Below are positions 1 to 7,421 of a DNA stretch of 64,000 nucleotides, one piece after another. Below the pieces are notes generated by a model. That model made no database searches. It was given only the letters and a program-made list of their open reading frames with translations, and was not told where the DNA came from. Source of the DNA: Amycolatopsis orientalis DSM 40040 = KCTC 9412 (GTDB lineage Bacteria; Actinomycetota; Actinomycetes; Mycobacteriales; Pseudonocardiaceae); assembly GCF_000478275.1 (NCBI RefSeq), contig NZ_ASJB01000091.1, positions 51,393-115,392 on the forward strand. Direction: 5' to 3'. The first letter of the stretch is position 1. Each line of letters begins with the position of its first letter. The position numbers were made by a program, and so were the translations under genes.

Positions 1-1255
1 AGGCGGCGCGGTGGAGGGTGTTGCGCCGGGTTCTTCGGAGCGGGTCCAGATACTGGGGCGGAATGAACTCGGGCAGGCCGTCGGCGGCCATGCGGACTTC
101 CCAGTCGCCGTGGTGGATCAACCTGTGATGGAACCCGCACAGCAGGGTGAGATTCCGCAGGTCAGTGGGTCCGCCGTCTGCCCAGTGATGAATGTGGTGG
201 GCGTGACAGTTCTTCGGCCGCCGATGACAGCCCGGGAAGGCGCAGCCCCCGTCACGGATGTTCAACGCCCGTCGCTGGCCTGGGGTGACGAACCGTCGCA
301 TGCGTCCCACGTCCAGCGGCTCACCAGCCGCGTTGAGAACGACCGGAAGCATGAGGCAGTCGCAGGCCGCCATCCGGGCGTCGCGGGCGGTCATCGTCCC
401 GACGAAATCCACACACGCGGTGCCGAGACCCGACTTCAGCTCCTCCAGGCCGATGGTGACATGGACGAGGGTGCGGTAGCCGGAGGTCCCCGGTTGGTCG
501 GGGCAGGCGACCGCCAAATCGACCAGGTCCACCCACGCATCACCGAGACGTTCGGGTTTGGTCCGCAGATCGGCCTGTCCGAACTCGTCGACCGGGCGCG
601 GCGCAGCGTAGGCCTCCAGGGCCGCGGCGGTGCGGGCACCGGCTTCGTCGTCGAGGAGCCCGTTGAGTTTCCAGAACCCGTCTTTGCGGCGCTCCAACGT
701 CAACTCGCGGCGGGGCTGCTTCGGCTCAGGCTCTTTCGGCTCAGCCCCGTCAGGATCCAGCCAGCCGAGTAGGTTCTGTTCGGCTTCCGCCAGTTGCCGG
801 GGACCGGCGTGCCGGGCCAGGTCGGCCAAGGTCTTCTCCGCGCTCTCCCGGTCCTCTATCGACGTATCCAGCGGCAGGCTCGCCAGGAAGTCCAGAACCT
901 GCTGGATCCGTTCGTCCCCGACCGCCCCCTCAGCAGCAGCGGCCGCGGTAGCGGGCGCCAAGGGAGGAAGCTCGGTCCCATCCAAACCACGCGTGGGATT
1001 CAACGCGATCGCCCGATTCACCACCGGCCGCGCCTCACCGAAGGAAAGTCCCGCCACATCAGCGAACCATTTGATCGTCGATCCGTAGCCGTACAAGTCT
1101 TTCGCGCCCCGAGACTCGATCTCCGCCAGATACCGCCCCAGTCCGGCGGTGGCGACCCGGATCACCTGCAGGAACTGTTGCACGCCATGGGCAAGCTCCA
1201 GCTTGCCAGCGCGCCACAGCTCCTGCGGCAACTCGGGAAGGATCGTCTCGGACAC
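1..1255 (-). CDS. DUF222 / HNH endonuclease domain protein (13E12-repeat type), C-terminus off window
   Basis: Reading the minus strand gives an uninterrupted frame of about 418 codons that starts with GTG at 1255 (V-S-E-T-I-L-P-E-L-P) and leaves the window at its 3' end. The N-terminal half is the helical DUF222 region. The C-terminal part carries an HNH-type block with the sequence AHHIHHWADGGPTDLRNL followed by LLCGFHHRLIHH, and a cysteine upstream (DGGCAFPGC), as in the 13E12 repeat family of actinobacteria. The frame has no ATG; an upstream GTG at 1285 is the alternative start, and a TAA near 1315 closes the frame upstream. These proteins are multi-copy putative nucleases of unclear role, often linked to mobile DNA. 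The family call is firm; activity is unproven. Confidence 0.85.
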   Translation of the reverse strand, partial: MSETILPELPQELWRAGKLELAHGVQQFLQVIRVATAGLGRYLAEIESRGAKDLYGYGSTIKWFADVAGLSFGEARPVVNRAIALNPTRGLDGTELPPLAPATAAAAAEGAVGDERIQQVLDFLASLPLDTSIEDRESAEKTLADLARHAGPRQLAEAEQNLLGWLDPDGAEPKEPEPKQPRRELTLERRKDGFWKLNGLLDDEAGARTAAALEAYAAPRPVDEFGQADLRTKPERLGDAWVDLVDLAVACPDQPGTSGYRTLVHVTIGLEELKSGLGTACVDFVGTMTARDARMAACDCLMLPVVLNAAGEPLDVGRMRRFVTPGQRRALNIRDGGCAFPGCHRRPKNCHAHHIHHWADGGPTDLRNLTLLCGFHHRLIHHGDWEVRMAADGLPEFIPPQYLDPLRRTRRNTLHRAA

Positions 1256-1438
1256 CCCACGATAATACCAAAGAAATTCGAACACATGTTCGTAATTTTG
1301 AGCAACAATAAAACGGCGAACTTAATACTGAAGAGTGATTCGCGGGGAACGCCACGGCTACTCTGTGAAGCGGAACGTCGGCGGTCCAGACCACTGCCGC
1401 CCGGCACGCAGCGTGGCGAAGGTGATCACTCCACGAGA

Positions 1439-1471
1439 AAGGTCGCCACCCCGGGAACCGGGGACGACCTT
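1439..1471. promoter_or_regulatory. Two-part stem-loop in leader of the methyltransferase/transport operon
   Basis: Outer arms AAGGTCG (1439-1445) and CGACCTT (1465-1471) enclose inner arms CCCCGG (1449-1454) and CCGGGG (1458-1463) around a GAA loop. The structure ends 47 bases before the ATG of the first operon gene. No U-tract follows, so it is not a classical terminator. It could be a repressor site or an RNA hairpin in the leader; this is inferred from symmetry alone. Confidence 0.4.
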
Positions 1472-1518
1472 CCGACGACTTGTGGGGCTGGATCCTGTGG
1501 CCCGGCGAGCGGAGAGAG

Positions 1519-2259
1519 ATGCACTGGTACGAGGACGACGACCTGTGGGTCGGCTTCGCGGACGTGATGTTCCCGCCCAGCCGGGCCGAAGAGGCCGAAC
1601 GCCTGATGGCCACGTCGCCGCTGCTCAAGGTGGCCGACGGCGCGAGGGTGCTCGATCTCGCGTGCGGTCCGGCGACCCACGTCCTGCCACTGGCGAGGAA
1701 GGGCGCCGAGGTGACCGGCGTCGACCTCAGCCCGGCCATGCTCGAACGCGCGCGCGAAGTGTGTGAAGCGGCCGAAGTCAGCGTCAAGCTCGTACAGGCC
1801 GACATGCTCGAGTACGTCGAGCCCGGCACGTACGACCTGATCATCAACATGTACACGTCGTTCGGCTACTTCACCGAGCCCGGCGACAACCGGACGGTGC
1901 TGCGCAACGCCTTCGCCAGTCTCGCGCCCGGCGGCTCGCTGCTGGTCGACGTGCTCGGCAAGGAGGTGCTGGCCGGCTGGGTGGGCCGCCCCCAAGCGGT
2001 CGACGTCGACCGCGGGACGGTGTTCATGCGCGACACCATTCTCGACGACTGGACCCGCCTCAAGACCGACTGGACCCTGGTCCGGGATGGTGAAGTGAAG
2101 CAGGCGTCGATTCTGTCCTTCCTCTACAGCGCGGCGGAACTGAAGGCGCTGTTCGAGGCGGTGGGCTTCACGGACGTCGAGTGCTTCGGCGACTTCGACG
2201 GCTCGCCGTACGACGACAGCGCGCGCCGCCTGATCGTGCGTGGCGTCCGTGCGGGCTGA
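1519..2259 (+). CDS. Class I SAM-dependent methyltransferase
   Basis: The 246-residue protein has the Rossmann methyltransferase core: motif I VLDLACGPA at about residues 44-52, and GVDLS at 67-71 for the acidic ribose contact. It then has an aromatic-rich segment typical of small-molecule methyltransferases. The ATG at 1519 is chosen over an in-frame upstream start at 1480 because GGAGAGAG lies directly before it. Its 3' end overlaps the permease gene by 20 bases, so the two should be translationally coupled. It is the first gene of a six-gene overlapping operon with an iron-complex-type ABC importer, a PLP enzyme and an ATP-grasp enzyme. A role in tailoring the ligand made by that operon is inferred; the substrate is unknown. 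Confidence 0.85.
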   Translation: MHWYEDDDLWVGFADVMFPPSRAEEAERLMATSPLLKVADGARVLDLACGPATHVLPLARKGAEVTGVDLSPAMLERAREVCEAAEVSVKLVQADMLEYVEPGTYDLIINMYTSFGYFTEPGDNRTVLRNAFASLAPGGSLLVDVLGKEVLAGWVGRPQAVDVDRGTVFMRDTILDDWTRLKTDWTLVRDGEVKQASILSFLYSAAELKALFEAVGFTDVECFGDFDGSPYDDSARRLIVRGVRAG

Positions 2260-3334
2260 GCCGCTCCGCCTCTTCGCGGAGCCCGACGACGAGACCGTCC
2301 GATCGCTCCGGCTCACCGGTCCGGTGATCCTGCTGTCGGCGGCACTCGTGCTTTCGCTGGTCGCGGGCATCGCGCTCGGCCCGACCACCGTCGCCCTCCC
2401 GGATGTCCTGCGCTACCTGGGCAAGGCGATCACCGGCGGCACCATCACCGCCGACGACGTCACCGGGTACTCGATCGTCTGGCAGGTTCGCACCCCCCGC
2501 GTCCTGCTCGCGGCCGTGGTCGGCGCCGGGCTCGCGGTGGTGGGGGTCGCGGTGCAGGCCCTGGTGCGCAACGCCCTCGCCGATCCGTTCGTGCTCGGGA
2601 TCTCCTCGGGTGCCTCGGTCGGCGCGGCCGCGGTGGTGGTGTTCGGCCTGTTCGCGGGGCTCGGGGTGCTGGCGCTGTCCACGGCCGCGTTCCTCGGGGC
2701 ACTGGGTGCGACGGCGCTGGTGTACCTCGCCGCCCGCAGCAAATTCGGCCTGACGCCGTTGCGTCTCGTGCTCACCGGCGTCGCGCTCACCTACGCCTTC
2801 CAAGCCGTGATGAGCGTGCTCGTCTACCTGTCGCCGAACGGCCAGGCCGCGCAGACCGTGCTGTTCTGGCTGCTCGGCAGCCTCGGGGCGGCGACCTGGG
2901 CGTCCCTGCCGCTGGCCGCGCTGGGGGTGGCCGTCGCGATCGTGGTCCTCCTGCGCTACGGCACCGCGCTCGACGTCCTGTCCATGGGCGACGAGACCGC
3001 GGTCAGCCTGGGCATCGACGCGGCCGCGTTGCGCCGCTGGCTCTTCCTGCTCACCGCGATCGTCACCGGGTTGCTGGTGGCGGTGAGCGGATCGATCGGG
3101 TTCGTGGGGCTGGTCCTGCCGCATGTGGTGCGGATGGTCGCCGGTTCGGGGCATCGTCGCGTACTCGCGCTCGCCCCGCTGGTGGGCGCGGTCTTCCTGG
3201 TCTGGGTCGACCTGCTCGCCCGCACCCTCGTCGCGCCGGAGGAGCTGCCGCTCGGCGTGATCACCGCGCTGATCGGCGTCCCGGTGTTCCTCGTGGTGAT
3301 GCGGCGCCGCGGTTACGCGTTCGGGGGCCGCTGA
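2240..3334 (+). CDS. FecCD-family ABC transporter permease (iron-complex/cobalamin type)
   Basis: The 364-residue membrane protein belongs to the BtuC/FecCD fold, with many hydrophobic segments of about 20 residues. It carries the family signatures LGISSGASVGA in the first third and GFVGLVLPH near residue 290, the latter contributing to the cytoplasmic loop that docks the ATPase. The GTG start at 2240 lies inside the methyltransferase gene; another GTG follows at 2249. The stop overlaps the next start (TGATG). A single permease would work as a homodimer with two copies of the ATPase encoded next. The substrate class is a metal chelate, heme or corrinoid; it cannot be narrowed from sequence. 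Confidence 0.9.
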   Translation: MASVRAEPLRLFAEPDDETVRSLRLTGPVILLSAALVLSLVAGIALGPTTVALPDVLRYLGKAITGGTITADDVTGYSIVWQVRTPRVLLAAVVGAGLAVVGVAVQALVRNALADPFVLGISSGASVGAAAVVVFGLFAGLGVLALSTAAFLGALGATALVYLAARSKFGLTPLRLVLTGVALTYAFQAVMSVLVYLSPNGQAAQTVLFWLLGSLGAATWASLPLAALGVAVAIVVLLRYGTALDVLSMGDETAVSLGIDAAALRRWLFLLTAIVTGLLVAVSGSIGFVGLVLPHVVRMVAGSGHRRVLALAPLVGAVFLVWVDLLARTLVAPEELPLGVITALIGVPVFLVVMRRRGYAFGGR

Positions 3335-4122
3335 TGTTGTCCCTGCGCGAACTGTCGGTCGAAGTCGCGGGTTCGACGTTGATCCGCGCGCTGAACCTGG
3401 ACGTCGGCGCGGGTGAGGTCGTCGGCCTCCTCGGGCCCAACGGCAGCGGCAAGTCGACAGCGCTGCGCTGTGTCTACCGGGCGTTGACACCGTCCAGCGG
3501 CGTCGTCCTGCTCGACGGCGCCGACATCGCGGAGCAGGGCCTGCGCGACACCGCCCGCCGGATCGCCGCGCTCACCCAGGACAGCCGCGCGGATCTGGAT
3601 TTCACCGTCGAGGAGGTCGTCGCGCTCGGCCGGTCGCCGCATCAGCGCGGCAATCTCCGGCTCTCGGCCCGCGAACGCGCGTTGTGCCGGGAAGCGTTGC
3701 GCCGCATGGACATCACCCACCTCGCCCAGCGCAGTGTGCTGACGCTTTCGGGTGGCGAGCGCCAGCGGGTGCTGGTGGCGCGGGCGCTGGTCGGGGAGCC
3801 GGAGGTGCTGATCCTCGACGAGCCGACCAACCATCTCGACGTCCGCCATCAGGTCGAACTGCTGAAGTTCCTGCGCGACTGCGGGCTCACCGTGCTCGTC
3901 GCGCTGCACGACCTGAACCTCGCCGCCGCCGTCTGTCACCGGATCGCGTTGCTGCGCGGTGGATCCCTCGCCGCCTGCGGTACCCCGGCCGAAGTCCTCA
4001 CGCCCGAAACGGTCCAGGCGGTGTTCGGCGTCCAGGTCACGCCGGTGACCCATCCCGCGACAGGCGCGCTCCAGCTGCTCTACGACCTTTCGACCGAAGA
4101 AACCGAGGGGATCTCACGATGA
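3334..4122 (+). CDS. ABC transporter ATP-binding protein, FecE/BtuD type
   Basis: The 262-residue cytoplasmic ATPase has a Walker A GPNGSGKST at about 34-42, the signature LSGGERQRV at 138-146, Walker B VLILDEPT at 158-165 and the switch histidine in LHDLN at about 192. All catalytic residues are present. The ATG overlaps the permease stop by one base, and the TGA overlaps the lipoprotein start in an ATGA junction. It would power import of the complex bound by the downstream lipoprotein. The closest general family is siderophore/heme/B12 importers. Confidence 0.92.
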   Translation: MLSLRELSVEVAGSTLIRALNLDVGAGEVVGLLGPNGSGKSTALRCVYRALTPSSGVVLLDGADIAEQGLRDTARRIAALTQDSRADLDFTVEEVVALGRSPHQRGNLRLSARERALCREALRRMDITHLAQRSVLTLSGGERQRVLVARALVGEPEVLILDEPTNHLDVRHQVELLKFLRDCGLTVLVALHDLNLAAAVCHRIALLRGGSLAACGTPAEVLTPETVQAVFGVQVTPVTHPATGALQLLYDLSTEETEGISR

Positions 4123-5102
4123 AGCCGTCCAGGGTGACCGCGCTCTTCGCCGCGGCACTGCTCCTGAGCGCCTGCGGTGCCCAGGTCGAGGCCGGGCCCG
4201 CCGCCCCGGCGCAGGCCACGGTGACCAACTGTGGCGCGCAGGTCACTTTCCCCGTGCCGCAACGTCCGGTGGCCTACGACGTCTCCGGCGCCGAGAAGAT
4301 GTTCGCGCTCGGGCTCGCCGGCCGGATGCGCGGGTACGTCATGAACTCACTCGGCGACCCGTCGATCGCCGGTTCGCCGTGGAGGGACGACTACGCGCGG
4401 GTCGAGCGGCTCGGCACGTCGCGTGTCACCCGCGAGATCCTGGTCAACGCCAAGGCGGACTGGGTGATCGCCGGATGGAACTCCGGGTTCAGCGAGGAAC
4501 GCGGGATCACCCCGAAGCTGCTCGACCAGATCGGCATCCGCAGCTATCTGCATACCGAGACCTGCTGGGAATACCCGGCCGCGAAGGCCGAGGTGACACC
4601 GCTGGAGGCGCTCTACACCGATCTGCGCAACCTCGGCGACATCTTCGGCGTCCGCCAGCGGGCCGACGAACTGGTCGCGGAACTGAAGGGGCGCTTCGAC
4701 AAGGTCCGTGCCGGAGCGCCGAAGACCCCGCCCGCCAAGGTGTTCGTCTACGACTCCGGCACCGATCAGCCCTTCACCTCCGGGAAACACGCCGCTCCCA
4801 ACGACATCATCGACGCCGCGGGCGGGACGAACGTCTTCCGTGAGCTCCAGGACGGCTGGGGCAGCGTCGGCTGGGAAGCGGTGGTGAAGGCCGAGCCCGA
4901 GGTGATCGTCGTGGTCGACTACGCCGACCAGCCTGCCAAGGACAAGATCGCGTTCATCAAATCGGCGCCACAGCTGAAGAACACGCCCGCCGTACGCGAC
5001 AACCGGTTCCACGTCATCTCCTACGGCGACCTCGTGAGCGGCCCGCGCAACGCGGCGGGCGCCGAATCGCTGGCCGCGTACCTGCGTTCGATCGGCCGGT
5101 GA
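4119..5102 (+). CDS. Substrate-binding lipoprotein of iron-complex-type ABC importer
   Basis: The 327-residue protein begins with a lipoprotein signal peptide: KPSR n-region, hydrophobic core, and lipobox L-S-A-C with the lipidated Cys19. The mature part resembles the two-lobed periplasmic binding fold of PF01497 proteins, including the helix-linked segment DGWGSVGWEAVVKAEPEVI that typically precedes the C-terminal lobe. It would sit on the outer face of the membrane and deliver ligand to the FecCD permease. The start overlaps the ATPase stop (ATGA), and the stop overlaps the PLP-enzyme GTG (GTGA). Biosynthetic genes directly downstream suggest the ligand is made by the same operon. Confidence 0.9.
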   Translation: MKPSRVTALFAAALLLSACGAQVEAGPAAPAQATVTNCGAQVTFPVPQRPVAYDVSGAEKMFALGLAGRMRGYVMNSLGDPSIAGSPWRDDYARVERLGTSRVTREILVNAKADWVIAGWNSGFSEERGITPKLLDQIGIRSYLHTETCWEYPAAKAEVTPLEALYTDLRNLGDIFGVRQRADELVAELKGRFDKVRAGAPKTPPAKVFVYDSGTDQPFTSGKHAAPNDIIDAAGGTNVFRELQDGWGSVGWEAVVKAEPEVIVVVDYADQPAKDKIAFIKSAPQLKNTPAVRDNRFHVISYGDLVSGPRNAAGAESLAAYLRSIGR

Positions 5103-6154
5103 CCGCGATGACCGGGCTGATCCACGACCACGTCACCGACGCGATCAAGACACCGGCGCTGATCCGCCTCGCGCCGAACATCGTGCTGCTCCGGTTCGAA
5201 ACCCTCAAGGTCTACGCGGCGCTCGGCGCGGTCCGCTCACTCCTCGCCGACGGCACGGTCCGAAAAGGACAGACGCTGATCGACAGCTCCAGTGGGATCT
5301 ACGCGCTCGCACTGGCGATGGCATGTCACCGTTACGGCCTGCGGTGCCACATCGTCGCGTCCACCACCGTCGACCTCACGATGCGCTCGCAGCTGGAGAT
5401 CCTGGGTGCGACGGTGGACCAAATGCCGCCGTCGGAGGATCTCCGCCTCGATCAGCGGCGCCGCGTCGCCCGCGTGCACGAACTGCTGGCGTGCCATCCG
5501 GACATGCACTGGATGCGCCAGTACCACGATCCCGTGCACTACCTGGGCTACGGCGAAGTCGCCGGTCTGGTCGCCCGCGCCCTGCCGTCCGGGCCGCTGA
5601 CCGTCGTCGGCAGCGTGGGCACCGGCGCCTCGACCGGCGGGATCGCCCGGGTGCTGCGCGAACGCGATCCGGACGTCCGCCTGGTCGGGGTCCAGCCGTT
5701 CGGCAGCGTCACGTTCGGCAGCGATCGGTTCACCGATCCGGACGCGATCATCGCGGGGATCGGCTCGGCCATCCCGTTCGACAACGTCGATCACGAGCTG
5801 TACGACCGGATCCACTGGCTCGACTTCGTGCACGCGATGGCCGCGACCGTCGGCCTGATGCGCGAGCACGCCGTGTTCGCCGGGCTTTCGACCGGTGCCG
5901 CGTATCTCGTCGCGGGCTGGGAGGCCGCCCGGAATCCGGATCGGACCCACGTCGTGATCGGCGCCGACACCGGGCATCGTTACACGGCAAGGGTCTTCGC
6001 CCGGCATCGCGAGGCGCTCGATCCGGCGGGGCTCGCGCCGCGTGAGATCGTGTCACTGGACGACCTCGCCCTGCCGTGGGCGGCGATGGACTGGCGGCGC
6101 CGCCGATTCGGGAAACCCGCACAACCGCTGTACCGGAAGGAACGAGCGTCATGA
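5099..6154 (+). CDS. Fold-type-II PLP-dependent enzyme (cysteine synthase/SbnA-like), divergent active site
   Basis: The 351-residue protein has the beta-family PLP fold. A candidate Schiff-base lysine is K37 in RFETLKVYAALG. The substrate-carboxylate loop is SSSGIYALA at about 63-71, and the phosphate-binding loop GTGASTGG is at 172-179. Relatives make cysteine, cystathionine, 2,3-diaminopropionate precursors (SbnA) or other beta-substituted alanines. Oddities: the loop that usually reads (T/S)SGN(T/M)G has Ile where Asn normally contacts the PLP ring hydroxyl, and the usual NPTGS-KDR context of the lysine is lost. The GTG start overlaps the lipoprotein stop; an ATG at 5108 is possible. It probably makes or modifies an amino-acid building block for the ATP-grasp ligase encoded next; this is an inference. 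Confidence 0.8.
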   Translation: MTAMTGLIHDHVTDAIKTPALIRLAPNIVLLRFETLKVYAALGAVRSLLADGTVRKGQTLIDSSSGIYALALAMACHRYGLRCHIVASTTVDLTMRSQLEILGATVDQMPPSEDLRLDQRRRVARVHELLACHPDMHWMRQYHDPVHYLGYGEVAGLVARALPSGPLTVVGSVGTGASTGGIARVLRERDPDVRLVGVQPFGSVTFGSDRFTDPDAIIAGIGSAIPFDNVDHELYDRIHWLDFVHAMAATVGLMREHAVFAGLSTGAAYLVAGWEAARNPDRTHVVIGADTGHRYTARVFARHREALDPAGLAPREIVSLDDLALPWAAMDWRRRRFGKPAQPLYRKERAS

Positions 6155-7353
6155 CCATCGTGCTGCTGGAGGCGCTCACCTTCGGCCTGGGCAGGCTGGC
6201 CGACGCCGCGGCGGAGGCCGGGCGGAAACTGGTGCTGTTCACCGGAAACCGCGACATCTACCGCTACGAACTCGGGATGCTCGCCCCCGACAGGGTCGCG
6301 GTCGTCGACATCGACACCACCGATCTCACGGCCTGCGAAGCCGCGTTCCACGCCATCCCGGATCTCGCCGGGATCATCAACTCCACCGACACCTGGGCCC
6401 TGCCGGGCGCCGAACTCACCGCCCGGTTCGGCCTGCCCGGTCCTGACGCGGCGGCCGTCCGCGTGCTGCGGGACAAGGGCGCGGTGCGTGAGCTGCTGTA
6501 CGAACACGGGCTCACCCGCGGCCGCCCGGCGCCCGTGATGGTCGCCGAAGAACTCGGTTTTCCTTTGGTGATCAAGGATTCCTCGGGTACGTCGTCACGC
6601 GGTGTATGGCTGGTCCGCGACGCCGCCGAACTCGAACGAGTCAGGTCGGCGGCGAAGGACACGCCGCTCAAGGGACATCTGATCGCCGAACCCTATTTCG
6701 CCGGCCCGCTCTACAGCGCCGAAACCCTTACCTGGCAGGGAAGGACCAGGCTGCTCGGGATACTGTCCCGTCAGTTGTCGCCGGAACCCGTGCGGCGCGA
6801 GGAGGCCGCGGCGTTCCCGGTGGCCTTCCCGCACACCGAGCACGCCCAGCTGGCCGAATGGATCGGTCAGGTGCTCAAGGCCGCCGGGCACGAGCAGGGC
6901 TTCGCGCATACCGAATTCGTCCTCACCGCCGACGGGCCGGAGGTCGTCGAGATCAACATCCGGATCGGCGGGGCGATGCTCGGCGAGGCGCTGTGCCGGT
7001 CGCTGGGCACCAACGTCTATTCGGCGATGATCTCCCTGGCGCTCGGCGAAGAACCCGCGCTGCTCACGCAGGAAATCGGTGGGGGACCCGGGATCGGGTT
7101 CGTCCTGGCGTATCCCGCGGTGGAAGGCGTGCTCAAGGGCTGGTCCGGGCTCGATCGGCTGCCCGGCCTTCCCGGAGCGCCGGAGTGGTACCCGACGGCG
7201 AGTCCCGGTGACGAGATCCGGCACCTCACGGATCAGCGGTCCTGTACCGGGATCGTGCTGGCCGAGGGGCCGACGGCGGAACTCGCCCTGCATCGCGCGC
7301 TCGCCGCGGCGGGCGGGATCACCCCCGAGATCGAGCCGTTCCCCGGTTCTTGA
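6151..7353 (+). CDS. ATP-grasp ligase (amino-acid/dipeptide ligase-like)
   Basis: The 400-residue protein has an N-terminal Rossmann-like pre-ATP-grasp part, a nucleotide-binding lysine in FPLVIKDSSGTSSRG (about K142) and the metal-binding signature VVEINIRIGG (about E267 and N269). The usual EINPR has Ile in place of Pro here. This architecture is found in L-amino-acid ligases and carboxylate-amine ligases that activate acids as acyl phosphates. The ATG at 6151, preceded by GGAAGG, overlaps the PLP-gene stop in an ATGA junction and is preferred to an in-frame upstream start at 6076. It is the last gene of the operon. It would join an amino-acid product of the PLP enzyme to a second unit; substrates are unknown. 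Confidence 0.85.
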   Translation: MTIVLLEALTFGLGRLADAAAEAGRKLVLFTGNRDIYRYELGMLAPDRVAVVDIDTTDLTACEAAFHAIPDLAGIINSTDTWALPGAELTARFGLPGPDAAAVRVLRDKGAVRELLYEHGLTRGRPAPVMVAEELGFPLVIKDSSGTSSRGVWLVRDAAELERVRSAAKDTPLKGHLIAEPYFAGPLYSAETLTWQGRTRLLGILSRQLSPEPVRREEAAAFPVAFPHTEHAQLAEWIGQVLKAAGHEQGFAHTEFVLTADGPEVVEINIRIGGAMLGEALCRSLGTNVYSAMISLALGEEPALLTQEIGGGPGIGFVLAYPAVEGVLKGWSGLDRLPGLPGAPEWYPTASPGDEIRHLTDQRSCTGIVLAEGPTAELALHRALAAAGGITPEIEPFPGS

Positions 7354-7364
7354 GAATTCTCTCA

Positions 7365-7409
7365 GATGGATAGCTCTACTTTCTGTTTTGGGAAGTGAAG
7401 CTATCCATC
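7365..7409. promoter_or_regulatory. 11-bp dyad before the SDR gene, arm abutting its ribosome binding site
   Basis: GATGGATAGCT (7365-7375) and AGCTATCCATC (7399-7409) form a perfect 11-base inverted repeat with a 23-base spacer. The right arm ends directly before the GGGAGG ribosome binding site at 7410-7415. A second palindrome, GAGAATTCTC, lies at 7352-7361 over the ATP-grasp stop. The dyad could be a dimer operator, a weak terminator of the upstream operon, or an RNA hairpin that gates SDR translation. The sequence cannot separate these. Confidence 0.45.
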
Positions 7410-7421
7410 CGGGAGGAAACT

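Noticed and set aside
1256..1518. DtxR/IdeR iron box upstream of the six-gene operon
   Set aside because: No TTAGG...CCTAA-type dyad was found in this gap; only the GC-rich stem-loop at 1439-1471.
11..1567. Long plus-strand open frames (11-772, 794-1567)
   Set aside because: They are antisense to the DUF222/HNH gene, whose family motifs are unmistakable on the minus strand; their proteins are Arg/Gly/Val-rich without motifs.
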